10,914 bases of DNA from Psychrobacter sp. (GTDB lineage Bacteria; Pseudomonadota; Gammaproteobacteria; Pseudomonadales; Moraxellaceae), in the NCBI GenBank assembly GCA_020024075.1, contig JAHHUJ010000060.1, positions 1 to 10,914 on the forward strand, read 5' to 3'. Both the position numbers and the translations under genes were made by a program. Below the pieces are notes generated by a model. It had not been told where the DNA came from, did not search any database, and saw only the letters and a program-made list of their open reading frames with translations. Position 1 is the first letter of the stretch. Each line of letters opens with the position of its first letter. Below, piece by piece: positions 1 to 6,966 of the stretch.

Positions 1-2369
1 AAATAAATGCACTATGCGATAGCCCTGAGCCTTATGTGCTCAAAAGATTAATTGATACTTTACGGGTATCAGAAGCTGAATATAAGAATAATCCCGATCT
101 TTCTAACGAAAAGATACGGAAGCTAAATGCGCTTTTAAGTCAATACCCTGAGTATGCCAATGGTCTAGCCGTCTTTGTTTTAACCTTGCTCAATAACTAC
201 CATAGAATGTCGTTATACACCGACACTGGTATCTTATCGGACCAAACCTTCTCCAATAGCTTAATGCGCTTAATTGGACACCGCTTTGTGCCATTATTGC
301 CAGAAGACGACTCTATTGTAGAATTGGTCGCCTATCTATTTGATGGCAAGAATGATGAGCACTGGCTGGCCTCTATTAATGACGAGCTATGGGATGAGCT
401 GGTAGATCTTATCATGGTAGATGATGCTCACTCTGACCTTGTGGCAACTGCCAAAAATAATATATTAAACGCCTTAGTTATCTTGTCTTACCGAGTCAGT
501 GGCATAGGTCTGCATCCAGACTTGATGAAAGCCTATCCACAGATGCTTGACTATTCAGCAGCTTTTGTGGCACAAAACCAAGAAGCGGTTCTCTTTGCCA
601 ATGAGTACCGAGAAGCACATAAACTAGATAGCTTTGAAGATGTCGTTCCTAGTCGTGAGACTGACCCTGCTCCTTTATTGGTAATGCTTGAGCAGTGTGA
701 CAATATTGTCAATACAGTTCGTAAGCGTATTTATAAGACGGGCATATCGATTCGACTAACCAATATGCTGCTACGCTTAGAGCAAAGCTTAAAGCGTATG
801 CACATCTTAAGTGAGCTGCTAACTAATGATGATAAGAAGCGTGATAGAGCCATTATTGAGCTAACACAAGCCATCATTGTCAGTGTGAAGCGCCGTTATA
901 GTATCAGCTACTTAATTGATAACAACACCAAGTTATTGTCTCGAAAAATCACTGACAACTCAGGGCGTGTTGGTGAGCATTACATCAGTACCGATAAGAC
1001 CGGCTACAAAAAAATGTTCAAAAAGGCCGCCATCGGTGGTTTTGTCATTGCCTTTATGGCTACTATCAAAATTCTGTCTTATGACTTAGATTTGGCCCCA
1101 ATGAGCCGAGCTTTTGTGAATAGTATGATTTACGGCTTAGGCTTCGTATTTATCCATATTATCCACGGTACAGTTGCTACCAAACAACCCGCTATGACCG
1201 CAGCAGCTATTGCCTCAACCATTTCTGATAGTTCGGGCAAAAAGTCGCATCAGCTCGCCAAATTATCAGAGCTTATGGTAGATATTATACGTACCCAGTT
1301 CATTGCTATTATGGGTAACGTACTGATTGCCATGCCTTTAGCACTCATCATCTCTATAGTGTGGTTGCAGGCAAAAGGCGCGCCAATGATTAGTATCGAG
1401 CAAGCTGAACATCTATTACATGACTTGGACCCTTTTCACTCTCTAGCGATATTCCATGCAGCTATTGCCGGTGTGTTCTTATTCTTATCAGGCCTAATTG
1501 CTGGTTATTACGATAACTTAGCCTTATTTAATAATATCGGTGAGCGTATTGCCCGTCACAAGCTGCTACTACGCTTTGTATCAGAGTCTTGGCTGCAACG
1601 ACTAGGAACTTTTGTTGAAAACAACTTAGGCGCCATTATGGGTAACTTCCTATTCGGGGTGTTCCTAGGCAGTACCGCCACAGTAGGCTTCTTATTTGGA
1701 ATGCCATTAGATATTCGCCATATTGCTTTCGCTTCTGCTAACTTCTCGCATGGTATATTTAACATGGCTGCAGATGACTTTGGCCTTGGTATTGTCTTTA
1801 TCTCTCTACTCGGTGTGGCCCTTATCGGTATGGTCAACTTATTGGTAAGCTTCTCATTAGCCATAATTGTAGCCTTACGTTCTAAGGGGGTTGAGGTAGT
1901 TGAATGGAAGACCATCAGTAAATTGATGTACACTCACCTATTTACTCAGCCTAGAGATTTCTTCTTGCCGCGTCCAGAGCCAATGACCTACGCCAAGATT
2001 GATAGTGACGGTCACATGATTTATGAGGAAGCTGGTAAAACACAAAAGCATAAGCTGTTTCCAAAACACTTTGCTGTGCGTAGACTCTCAAGTGTACGAG
2101 TAGTCCCAGAGGGGGTCGCTATCGATACCAAGCGTATTGACGAGAGGAATAAGAAAAAAGAATTCCAAGATAAGCTCACAAGTGATCAGCCACCGGTTAC
2201 TACTGAGAAAAAAATAGTTAACTTGGATGATCAAGAGTTTGAATTGGTGAATCCTGAAATCCTCGAAACAGGCATTGCCGACACAGAGGCTACTGCGCGC
2301 AATGATAAAACAAAAAATGCCAAAACCCCTTTACCAAAGCCCAAGAATCCACCTAAGCTACCCGAATAA
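1..2369 (+). CDS. Gcr/'SpecificRecomb' family polytopic membrane protein, 5' end cut by window edge
   Basis: The first usable start in the window is a GTG at 36, giving 777 residues, but the frame stays open to the left edge through plausible coding sequence (…NALCDSPEPY before the GTG). The true start is therefore probably outside the window. Residues are numbered from the GTG. Residues 1-330 are a soluble, helix-rich, charged region. Six or so hydrophobic segments follow, near 331-350, 361-381, 421-444, 470-492, 532-556 and 583-614, with the conserved-looking motif KQPAMTAAAIA (383-393) after the second. The tail from 620 is charged and ends in a Lys/Pro-rich stretch. The family is usually labelled 'site-specific recombinase' after gonococcal Gcr. 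I see no tyrosine- or serine-recombinase signature, and the visible features are those of an inner-membrane protein, so the enzymatic label is doubtful. Family assignment is by recalled similarity. No cotranscribed partner is visible. Confidence 0.8.
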   Translation, partial: INALCDSPEPYVLKRLIDTLRVSEAEYKNNPDLSNEKIRKLNALLSQYPEYANGLAVFVLTLLNNYHRMSLYTDTGILSDQTFSNSLMRLIGHRFVPLLPEDDSIVELVAYLFDGKNDEHWLASINDELWDELVDLIMVDDAHSDLVATAKNNILNALVILSYRVSGIGLHPDLMKAYPQMLDYSAAFVAQNQEAVLFANEYREAHKLDSFEDVVPSRETDPAPLLVMLEQCDNIVNTVRKRIYKTGISIRLTNMLLRLEQSLKRMHILSELLTNDDKKRDRAIIELTQAIIVSVKRRYSISYLIDNNTKLLSRKITDNSGRVGEHYISTDKTGYKKMFKKAAIGGFVIAFMATIKILSYDLDLAPMSRAFVNSMIYGLGFVFIHIIHGTVATKQPAMTAAAIASTISDSSGKKSHQLAKLSELMVDIIRTQFIAIMGNVLIAMPLALIISIVWLQAKGAPMISIEQAEHLLHDLDPFHSLAIFHAAIAGVFLFLSGLIAGYYDNLALFNNIGERIARHKLLLRFVSESWLQRLGTFVENNLGAIMGNFLFGVFLGSTATVGFLFGMPLDIRHIAFASANFSHGIFNMAADDFGLGIVFISLLGVALIGMVNLLVSFSLAIIVALRSKGVEVVEWKTISKLMYTHLFTQPRDFFLPRPEPMTYAKIDSDGHMIYEEAGKTQKHKLFPKHFAVRRLSSVRVVPEGVAIDTKRIDERNKKKEFQDKLTSDQPPVTTEKKIVNLDDQEFELVNPEILETGIADTEATARNDKTKNAKTPLPKPKNPPKLPE

Positions 2370-2411
2370 GTATTGTAACGGATAGACAATATTCAATAAT
2401 ATTTTATTAGG

Positions 2412-2417
2412 TATAAT
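2412..2417 (+). promoter_or_regulatory. possible -10 box for the downstream dehydrogenase
   Basis: A perfect TATAAT lies 104 bp before the dehydrogenase start. No good -35 hexamer sits 16-18 bp upstream, and the spacer is AT-rich, so a chance match is quite possible. If it is real, transcription would begin near 2424 and the stem-loop at 2431-2462 would lie in the 5' leader. Confidence 0.35.
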
Positions 2418-2430
2418 AATAAAGTGATAC

Positions 2431-2462
2431 TCAGCTGGTCATAGTCTCTACTAGCCAGCTGA
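2431..2462. other. stem-loop between the Gcr-family gene and the dehydrogenase
   Basis: A perfect 8-bp inverted repeat, TCAGCTGG (2431-2438) and CCAGCTGA (2455-2462), has an inner 4-bp stem TAGT/ACTA (2442-2445, 2450-2453) capped by CTCT. No T-run follows on either strand, so it is not a standard intrinsic terminator. It may end or stabilise the upstream transcript, or act in the leader of the next gene. Confidence 0.5.
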
Positions 2463-2470
2463 ACTTATCG

Positions 2471-2500
2471 CCTATCATTATTATTAATACCTATCATTAT
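2471..2500. repeat. 11-bp direct repeat just before the dehydrogenase start
   Basis: CCTATCATTAT occurs at 2471-2481 and again at 2490-2500, a 19-bp period, ending 8 bp before the AAGGAG ribosome binding site. It could be paired binding sites or a local duplication in AT-rich DNA. Confidence 0.5.
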
Positions 2501-2520
2501 AAAATAACAAGGAGAATATT

Positions 2521-3255
2521 ATGGGACGCTTACAAGATAAGGTCGTTATTATTACTGGGGCAGCACAAGGTATGGGTGAGACTCATGCTCGCAAATGCTT
2601 CGAGCATGGTGCAAAAGTTGTCTTAACCGATATTAATGAAGAAAAAGGACAAGCTTTAGCAGCCTCTCTTGGAGAAAATGCACTATTTATCAAACATGAT
2701 GTTACCAGCGAAGAAGATTGGTTAAACGTTGTCAAAACTACTGAAGATAAATTTGGCCCCATTAACGTTCTGGTCAATAATGCTGGCATTACTATGGCCA
2801 AATCTTTATTAGATATGTCATTAGAAGATTATCGCCGTATCCTTGATATCAACCAAGTTTCTGTGTTCTTAGGCATGAAATCGGTTGTTCCTTCAATGAA
2901 AAAAGCCAACAATGGCTCAATCATTAATATCTCCTCTATTAATGGCTTAGTCGGTGGTGCTATTGGCTATACAGATTCCAAATTTGCGGTACGCGGTATG
3001 ACCAAAGCGGCGGCTTTAGAGCTGGCAGGATCAGGTATCCGAGTTAACTCCGTTCATCCTGGTGTTATTGCAACTCCTATGATTATGCAGGGCGACACTA
3101 AGGATGCCGTTGAGAAAATTGCTAAAAGCATTCCTTTACAACGGGTGGCACAGCCTGAAGAGGTGAGCAAGCTAATACTATTTTTAGCATCAGAAGACTC
3201 TAGCTACTCAACAGGCTCAGAGTTCGTAGTAGATGGCGGCATGACCGCTCAATAG
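2521..3255 (+). CDS. short-chain dehydrogenase/reductase (classical SDR), probably NAD(H)-preferring
   Basis: This is a 244-residue single-domain Rossmann oxidoreductase, the usual length for classical SDRs. The cofactor glycine motif TGAAQGMG is at 12-19. Asp37 at the end of the second strand favours NAD(H) over NADP(H). D60-V61 contacts adenine, and NNAG is at 86-89. The catalytic tetrad reads N111, S139, Y150 and K154 (YTDSK). The C-terminal VDGG motif (237-240) is typical of 3-oxoacyl-reductase-like and hydroxysteroid-dehydrogenase-like members. Ser and Tyr are 11 residues apart instead of the common 13, so the loop over the active site is slightly short. The ATG is well supported by AAGGAG at 2509-2514, six bases upstream. 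The gene stands alone between a possible own promoter and two terminators. The substrate cannot be told from sequence; alcohol, sugar or hydroxyacyl oxidation are all possible. Confidence 0.93.
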   Translation: MGRLQDKVVIITGAAQGMGETHARKCFEHGAKVVLTDINEEKGQALAASLGENALFIKHDVTSEEDWLNVVKTTEDKFGPINVLVNNAGITMAKSLLDMSLEDYRRILDINQVSVFLGMKSVVPSMKKANNGSIINISSINGLVGGAIGYTDSKFAVRGMTKAAALELAGSGIRVNSVHPGVIATPMIMQGDTKDAVEKIAKSIPLQRVAQPEEVSKLILFLASEDSSYSTGSEFVVDGGMTAQ

Positions 3256-3294
3256 GCTGGCAGGGTGACGATAACCCTATTTTTCAGCCCCTTT
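3255..3294 (+). terminator. candidate first terminator of the dehydrogenase gene
   Basis: Immediately at the stop codon, AGGGT (3262-3266) pairs with ACCCT (3274-3278) and is followed by ATTTTT. An outer arm, GGCTG (3255-3259) with CAGCC (3285-3289), followed by CCTTTT, can enclose it. The stems are short, so termination may be partial, with the stronger site at 3339-3375 as back-up. Confidence 0.45.
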
Positions 3295-3338
3295 TGCATA
3301 TCATTCAGTTAACAAAATAGCTGTAATGGATACAATAC

Positions 3339-3375
3339 AAAAAAGCACAAGTCGGTCTGACTTGTGCTTTTTTTT
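3339..3375. terminator. strong bidirectional intrinsic terminator between convergent genes
   Basis: A perfect 9-bp stem, GCACAAGTC (3345-3353) with GACTTGTGC (3359-3367), encloses the loop GGTCT. Six A residues lie before it and eight T residues after it. It works as a Rho-independent terminator on both strands: for the dehydrogenase reading right, and for apaH reading left, about 80 bp past the apaH stop. Confidence 0.93.
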
Positions 3376-3454
3376 GAGTTAAATACGATTCTCTATCCGC
3401 CCAAATAGTCCTATTGAGCTGCCAATCACTCTTTTTTTTGCAATTCATGAAGCC

Positions 3455-4291
3455 TTAGGATTTTGGGCATTTGTCAGAAGAGGTAAAAACCTTGCCATCT
3501 TCTAATCGATATGCCACTAAGCAGCTACCCCATACACAGCCCCCATCTAAGGCTCTAGCAGTAGGCAAATCAACTTCAGCCTTCAACGCCGCCCAATGCC
3601 CAAATAGAATCTTACGATCACGAGGTACTTCCCACTCAAACCAAGGACGGAATGACTCTGGCATTTTATCGGTTAAGCTTGATTTAAAGCTAAACTCAAG
3701 AGAGCCATCTTGTTTACACAGCCGCATCCTAGTGAGATAGTTGGTAATGGCTCTGATACGGGTAAAGCCATTGAGCTGCTCTGACCAAGCATCCGCCTCC
3801 CCGCTATACAACTGTGGCAGCACTCTATCAAGTTGAAAAAAGCTACTAGAAAGCTGTACTTGTCCTTCACGAGCATAACGTTCTGCCTCGCTGATTTTCC
3901 AATGTGGTGGAATACCAGCATGGACCAACACCGTCTTATCGTTAGGAAAAGCAATTAGAGGCTGGCATCGAAGCCAATTTAGTAATTCAGTACAGTCTGG
4001 AGCATTAATAATAGCTTCCGTTTGATCTTTTTTCTTTAAAGGAGCAAAGCCACGCCATACTGCAATTAAATTAATATCATGATTGCCCAGTACAGTGGCA
4101 GCGGCTCCTTGCTCACATAAGTTTTTGACATGACGTAAGGTGGATAAAGAATCTTCACCTCTAGCTACTAAATCTCCTACAAACCATAGTTTGTCTTGTG
4201 TAGGATCAAAGTCTATTTTTTTTAGAAGATCTAGATAGGCAGCATAACATCCTTGTAAATCTCCGATGACATACTCGGAACGATATTTCAT
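3455..4291 (-). CDS. apaH: bis(5'-nucleosyl)-tetraphosphatase, symmetrical (Ap4A hydrolase)
   Basis: ApaH hydrolyses diadenosine tetraphosphate symmetrically to two ADP in the cytoplasm, controlling alarmone levels, and in Enterobacteria also removes Np4 caps from mRNA. At 278 residues it matches the family length. It carries the metallophosphatase motifs in order: GDLQG (10-14, Asp11), GDLVARG (39-45, Asp40), GNHD (69-72), VLVHAG (121-126, His124) and FGHWA (230-234, His232), then LDGGCVWG near 248-255. Gln in GDLQG replaces the His of E. coli, as I recall for Pseudomonas-type ApaH. The ATG at 4291 has only a weak Shine-Dalgarno (GAG nine bases upstream). It is the last gene of a leftward pdxA-rsmA-apaH cluster, 86 bp after rsmA, with apaG absent from between them. 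Confidence 0.96.
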   Translation of the reverse strand: MKYRSEYVIGDLQGCYAAYLDLLKKIDFDPTQDKLWFVGDLVARGEDSLSTLRHVKNLCEQGAAATVLGNHDINLIAVWRGFAPLKKKDQTEAIINAPDCTELLNWLRCQPLIAFPNDKTVLVHAGIPPHWKISEAERYAREGQVQLSSSFFQLDRVLPQLYSGEADAWSEQLNGFTRIRAITNYLTRMRLCKQDGSLEFSFKSSLTDKMPESFRPWFEWEVPRDRKILFGHWAALKAEVDLPTARALDGGCVWGSCLVAYRLEDGKVFTSSDKCPKS

Positions 4292-4377
4292 ATAGTTACT
4301 CAGCTTAATTGGTGGTATTTACTTTTTTATTTGTTTTAATTTTAACCATCCTTGCCCTAGAGGCGCAGCCTCGTCAC

Positions 4378-5283
4378 TCAACCATCGCCATCTTCGAGCT
4401 GGTTATGTTGCTTACTATTTATCAGGTTACTTAGTGCCACAAAGTCTTTGACATCCAAGGTCTCCGGACGAGCGTTACTTTCAATACCAATAGAAGCAAA
4501 ATCCTCATCGCTCAATGTTGCCATTAATGAAGACTGCTTAAATATGGCACGCAAGGTCTTACGACGATGGTTAAAAGTCTCACGAACCACTAAAGCAAAG
4601 AGTTTTTCATCTTCTGCTTGTACCGGCTTGGTGAGATGGGGACGTAGACGGAACACAGCACTGGTCACTTTTGGAGGAGGATTAAAGGCACCTCTGGGTA
4701 CGGTGAGCAGATACTCAGTTTCACAGTAGTACTGCATAATAACTGACAAACGGCCATATATTTTGCTACCCACATCAGCAGTAATACGCTCTACGACTTC
4801 TTTTTGTAGCATAAAATGCATATCTTCAATAATATCTGAGTACTCCAGCAAGGTAAATAAAAGCGGAGTAGAAATATTATAGGGCAGATTACCCACGATA
4901 CGAAGCTTGTTCGATTTAACTCCCTCAGCGTCTTTATCATATAGAGTTGAGTAATCAAACTGCATGGCATTGGTATTAACGATGTTAAAATTAGGATGGC
5001 TGTTAGCACCAATACGAATACGCAGGCTACTGGCCAAATCACGGTCCAGCTCAATCACCGTCATGGCATCGACTTGCTCTAATAAAGGCTCTGTTAACGC
5101 GCCCATACCTGGTCCAATCTCAACCAAATTATCGTCTCGGTTAAGACCAATAGAATCCACAATTTGACTGATGATGCTTTCATCGTGCAAAAAGTTTTGA
5201 CCAAACCTTTTTCTAGGCTGATGTTTAGCTGCCCTTTTTAAGGTGCCATGTAACGGATGTTTTGAAGCGTCTGAATGTGTCAT
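4378..5283 (-). CDS. rsmA: 16S rRNA (adenine1518-N6/adenine1519-N6)-dimethyltransferase
   Basis: RsmA (KsgA) uses S-adenosylmethionine to dimethylate two adjacent adenines in the 3'-terminal helix of 16S rRNA, a late step and checkpoint of 30S assembly; its loss gives kasugamycin resistance. The protein has 301 residues against about 273 in E. coli, with an extended basic N-terminus before KRFGQNFL (25-32). SAM-binding motif I is EIGPGMG (55-61), the acidic residue after the next strand is Glu78, and the adenine-binding motif is NLPY (132-135). RETFNHRRKTLR (234-245) is the typical C-terminal signature. Codons upstream offer no better start. The ATG at 5283 lacks an obvious Shine-Dalgarno, which suggests weak or context-dependent initiation. 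It follows pdxA by 83 bp on the same strand and is probably cotranscribed. Confidence 0.97.
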   Translation of the reverse strand: MTHSDASKHPLHGTLKRAAKHQPRKRFGQNFLHDESIISQIVDSIGLNRDDNLVEIGPGMGALTEPLLEQVDAMTVIELDRDLASSLRIRIGANSHPNFNIVNTNAMQFDYSTLYDKDAEGVKSNKLRIVGNLPYNISTPLLFTLLEYSDIIEDMHFMLQKEVVERITADVGSKIYGRLSVIMQYYCETEYLLTVPRGAFNPPPKVTSAVFRLRPHLTKPVQAEDEKLFALVVRETFNHRRKTLRAIFKQSSLMATLSDEDFASIGIESNARPETLDVKDFVALSNLINSKQHNQLEDGDG

Positions 5284-5326
5284 AAGTTGATAAATATCAG
5301 TTAGTAAAGGGGTCTAGTTTAGCATA

Positions 5327-5360
5327 TTTCAAGAGACTACTTGTCTATCGGATCTTGAAA
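5327..5360. other. stem-loop in the pdxA-rsmA spacer
   Basis: A perfect 8-bp inverted repeat, TTTCAAGA (5327-5334) and TCTTGAAA (5353-5360), has an 18-base loop and begins seven bases after the pdxA stop as transcribed leftward. No T-run follows, so it is not a classical terminator. It might be an mRNA stabiliser, a processing site or a protein site that tunes rsmA relative to pdxA. Confidence 0.45.
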
Positions 5361-5366
5361 ATTCAC

Positions 5367-6584
5367 TCACTTCAAGGCCAGAGTTGATTTGGCCATATCA
5401 TTGGCCATTTTTAAGGCTTGCCATAGACTACTACTACTCGCCTGCCCGCTTTTAGTATTAGCGATTTCAGCACTTCCCTCATTGCGGTTGCCGGCCAAAT
5501 CTAAAGCAGTACCATGATCCACTGAAGTACGAATATAAGGCAAGCCTAAGGTTAGGTTGACCGTATCTCCAAAGCCATGCGATTTCAGCACTGGCAAGCC
5601 TTGATCATGATACATAGCAATGACAGCATCACAATGCTTTAGATGTCTTTGAGTAAATAAGGTATCTGCCGGCATAGCGGAGGAGATATTTACCCCTTGC
5701 TGCTGGAACTGTTTTAATACAGGATTAATAATTTCAATCTCCTCAGTACCTAAATGACCATCCTCTCCTGCATGAGGATTTAAACCACACACCAATACCT
5801 TCGGATCTTTGAGTCCAAACTTTTGTTGCAAATCATTTAATAAAATCTGTACCGTTTGACGCACATTATCAGGAGTAATCGCTGCTGCTACTTCTTTGAG
5901 TGGCATATGAATAGTCACCAGCGCCACTTTCATGGCCTTGTTAGCCAACATCATTACTACTTTATCACAGCCACTTTTTTGCATAAAAAACTCAGTATGG
6001 CCAGTGAACATAGACCCATCTTCCAATGTAATGCCCGCCTCTATTAACACTGACTTTTGTAGCGGCCCAGTCACAATGGCACTCGCTGCTCCAGATTGTG
6101 CAAGCTTATGAGCTATCTGTAATTGGGTGATCACCATGGCAGCATTATCTACGTTTAATTGCCCTGCAATGACCGGTTGGTTACAGCCCACATGGATCAA
6201 ATAAAACTTAGGAGACATCTTAGCTTCTAAGCTTGCTGACTTGGCTTGCAGAATCTTCTCAGTGAGCCATGGCTGTGAGCAATCTGCAAGATCTATCACT
6301 TCACTGGCCTCAGCAATACGCTGCCACAGCGGGGTATCTAAGCTTTGGATTTGCTTGCCATATACTTGCTCAAATCTTTGCTGTAATGCCTCCTCATCAG
6401 CCAATACCACCACTGGATAGTCAAGTTTGGCAAGCTCCCCTGCTAGCGCCAGCTGCAACACGATATCCATTCCAATACCAGCAGGCTCTCCCGTGGTTAA
6501 AATTAATGGAGGCAGCCTAGATGACTGCTGACTACTTCTTGTATTTCGGTCAGCACAGTCCAAATCAGTTGAGGGTGTGGTCAT
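5367..6584 (-). CDS. pdxA: 4-hydroxythreonine-4-phosphate dehydrogenase
   Basis: PdxA oxidises 4-phosphohydroxy-L-threonine with NAD; the product decarboxylates to the amino-ketone that PdxJ condenses with deoxyxylulose phosphate to form pyridoxine phosphate. I choose the ATG at 6584 (405 residues) because AAGGTGAT lies just upstream; the frame also opens at a GTG at 6608, which would add eight residues and has no such site. Visible motifs (405 numbering) are GEPAGIG (32-38), TGP (172-174), FTGHTEFF (193-200, metal-ligand His196), LNPHAGEDGHLG (268-279, His271), AMYHDQGLPVLK (323-334, His326) and TSVDHGTALDLAG (353-365). The protein is about 75 residues longer than E. coli PdxA. The extra length is a polar N-terminus, a longer segment before the TGP motif and a Ser-rich insertion near the C-terminus. 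It leads the pdxA-rsmA-apaH cluster. Confidence 0.96.
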   Translation of the reverse strand: MTTPSTDLDCADRNTRSSQQSSRLPPLILTTGEPAGIGMDIVLQLALAGELAKLDYPVVVLADEEALQQRFEQVYGKQIQSLDTPLWQRIAEASEVIDLADCSQPWLTEKILQAKSASLEAKMSPKFYLIHVGCNQPVIAGQLNVDNAAMVITQLQIAHKLAQSGAASAIVTGPLQKSVLIEAGITLEDGSMFTGHTEFFMQKSGCDKVVMMLANKAMKVALVTIHMPLKEVAAAITPDNVRQTVQILLNDLQQKFGLKDPKVLVCGLNPHAGEDGHLGTEEIEIINPVLKQFQQQGVNISSAMPADTLFTQRHLKHCDAVIAMYHDQGLPVLKSHGFGDTVNLTLGLPYIRTSVDHGTALDLAGNRNEGSAEIANTKSGQASSSSLWQALKMANDMAKSTLALK

Positions 6585-6588
6585 TGGT

Positions 6589-6596
6589 ATCACCTT
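6589..6596 (-). promoter_or_regulatory. ribosome binding site that decides the pdxA start
   Basis: On the minus strand AAGGTGAT precedes ATG 6584, with six bases between AAGGTG and the ATG. It closely matches the anti-Shine-Dalgarno core. It lies inside the reading frame of the alternative GTG start at 6608, which argues against that start. Confidence 0.75.
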
Positions 6597-6687
6597 GTTA
6601 ATAATCACTTTATTAATAACTAGTTGGGCTTAAATGTTATATTATTTATCAGTTATCCAGCCCTTGATTAGCCGTCATTTAATCCCA

Positions 6688-6693
6688 ATTATA
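6688..6693 (-). promoter_or_regulatory. possible -10 box of the pdxA cluster promoter
   Basis: TATAAT on the minus strand sits about 104 bases upstream of the pdxA ATG, in the expected direction. No convincing -35 hexamer stands at 16-18 bp, so this is only a candidate. Confidence 0.3.
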
Positions 6694-6915
6694 CAAATAG
6701 TAGATGACATATTTTTCATGATAAAACGCAAGCTGCAAACATAAAGTCATGTGTTTTTTAATCTATGAGCAGTGTCTATGTGTTAAACTTTATCGCTCAA
6801 ACCACAAACCTTATTACACAAACTTAATTAATAGCTATATGACTTTATTTATCGCTTTATGGGCAGTTTTCAGACACATTTAGCGAAAAGCTGTATTGGC
6901 AATACCTAACCTTAA

Positions 6916-6946
6916 CCCTAAATACCGCTGGTTTCAATATTTAGGG
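6916..6946. repeat. perfect 9-bp inverted repeat
   Basis: CCCTAAATA (6916-6924) and TATTTAGGG (6938-6946) are exact reverse complements separated by 13 bases. No T-run follows on either strand, so it is not an intrinsic terminator. It fits a dyad protein-binding site, and it ends 20 bp before the 22-bp repeat array. Confidence 0.65.
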
Positions 6947-6966
6947 AATAAACCTTCTGTAACTAT

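Noticed and set aside
1556..1933. Antisense open frame of 125 codons inside the Gcr-family gene
   Set aside because: It is fully contained in a strongly coding gene, has no recognisable domain or ribosome binding site, and reads as a frame shadow.
3345..3367. A DNA uptake sequence inside the terminator stem
   Set aside because: The stem does not match the Neisseria (GCCGTCTGAA) or Pasteurellaceae (AAGTGCGGT) elements, and it occurs only once in the window.
4360..4372. Hairpin GAGGC-GCA-GCCTC between rsmA and apaH as a terminator
   Set aside because: Only five base pairs with no adjacent T-run on the minus strand; apaH is more likely read through from rsmA.
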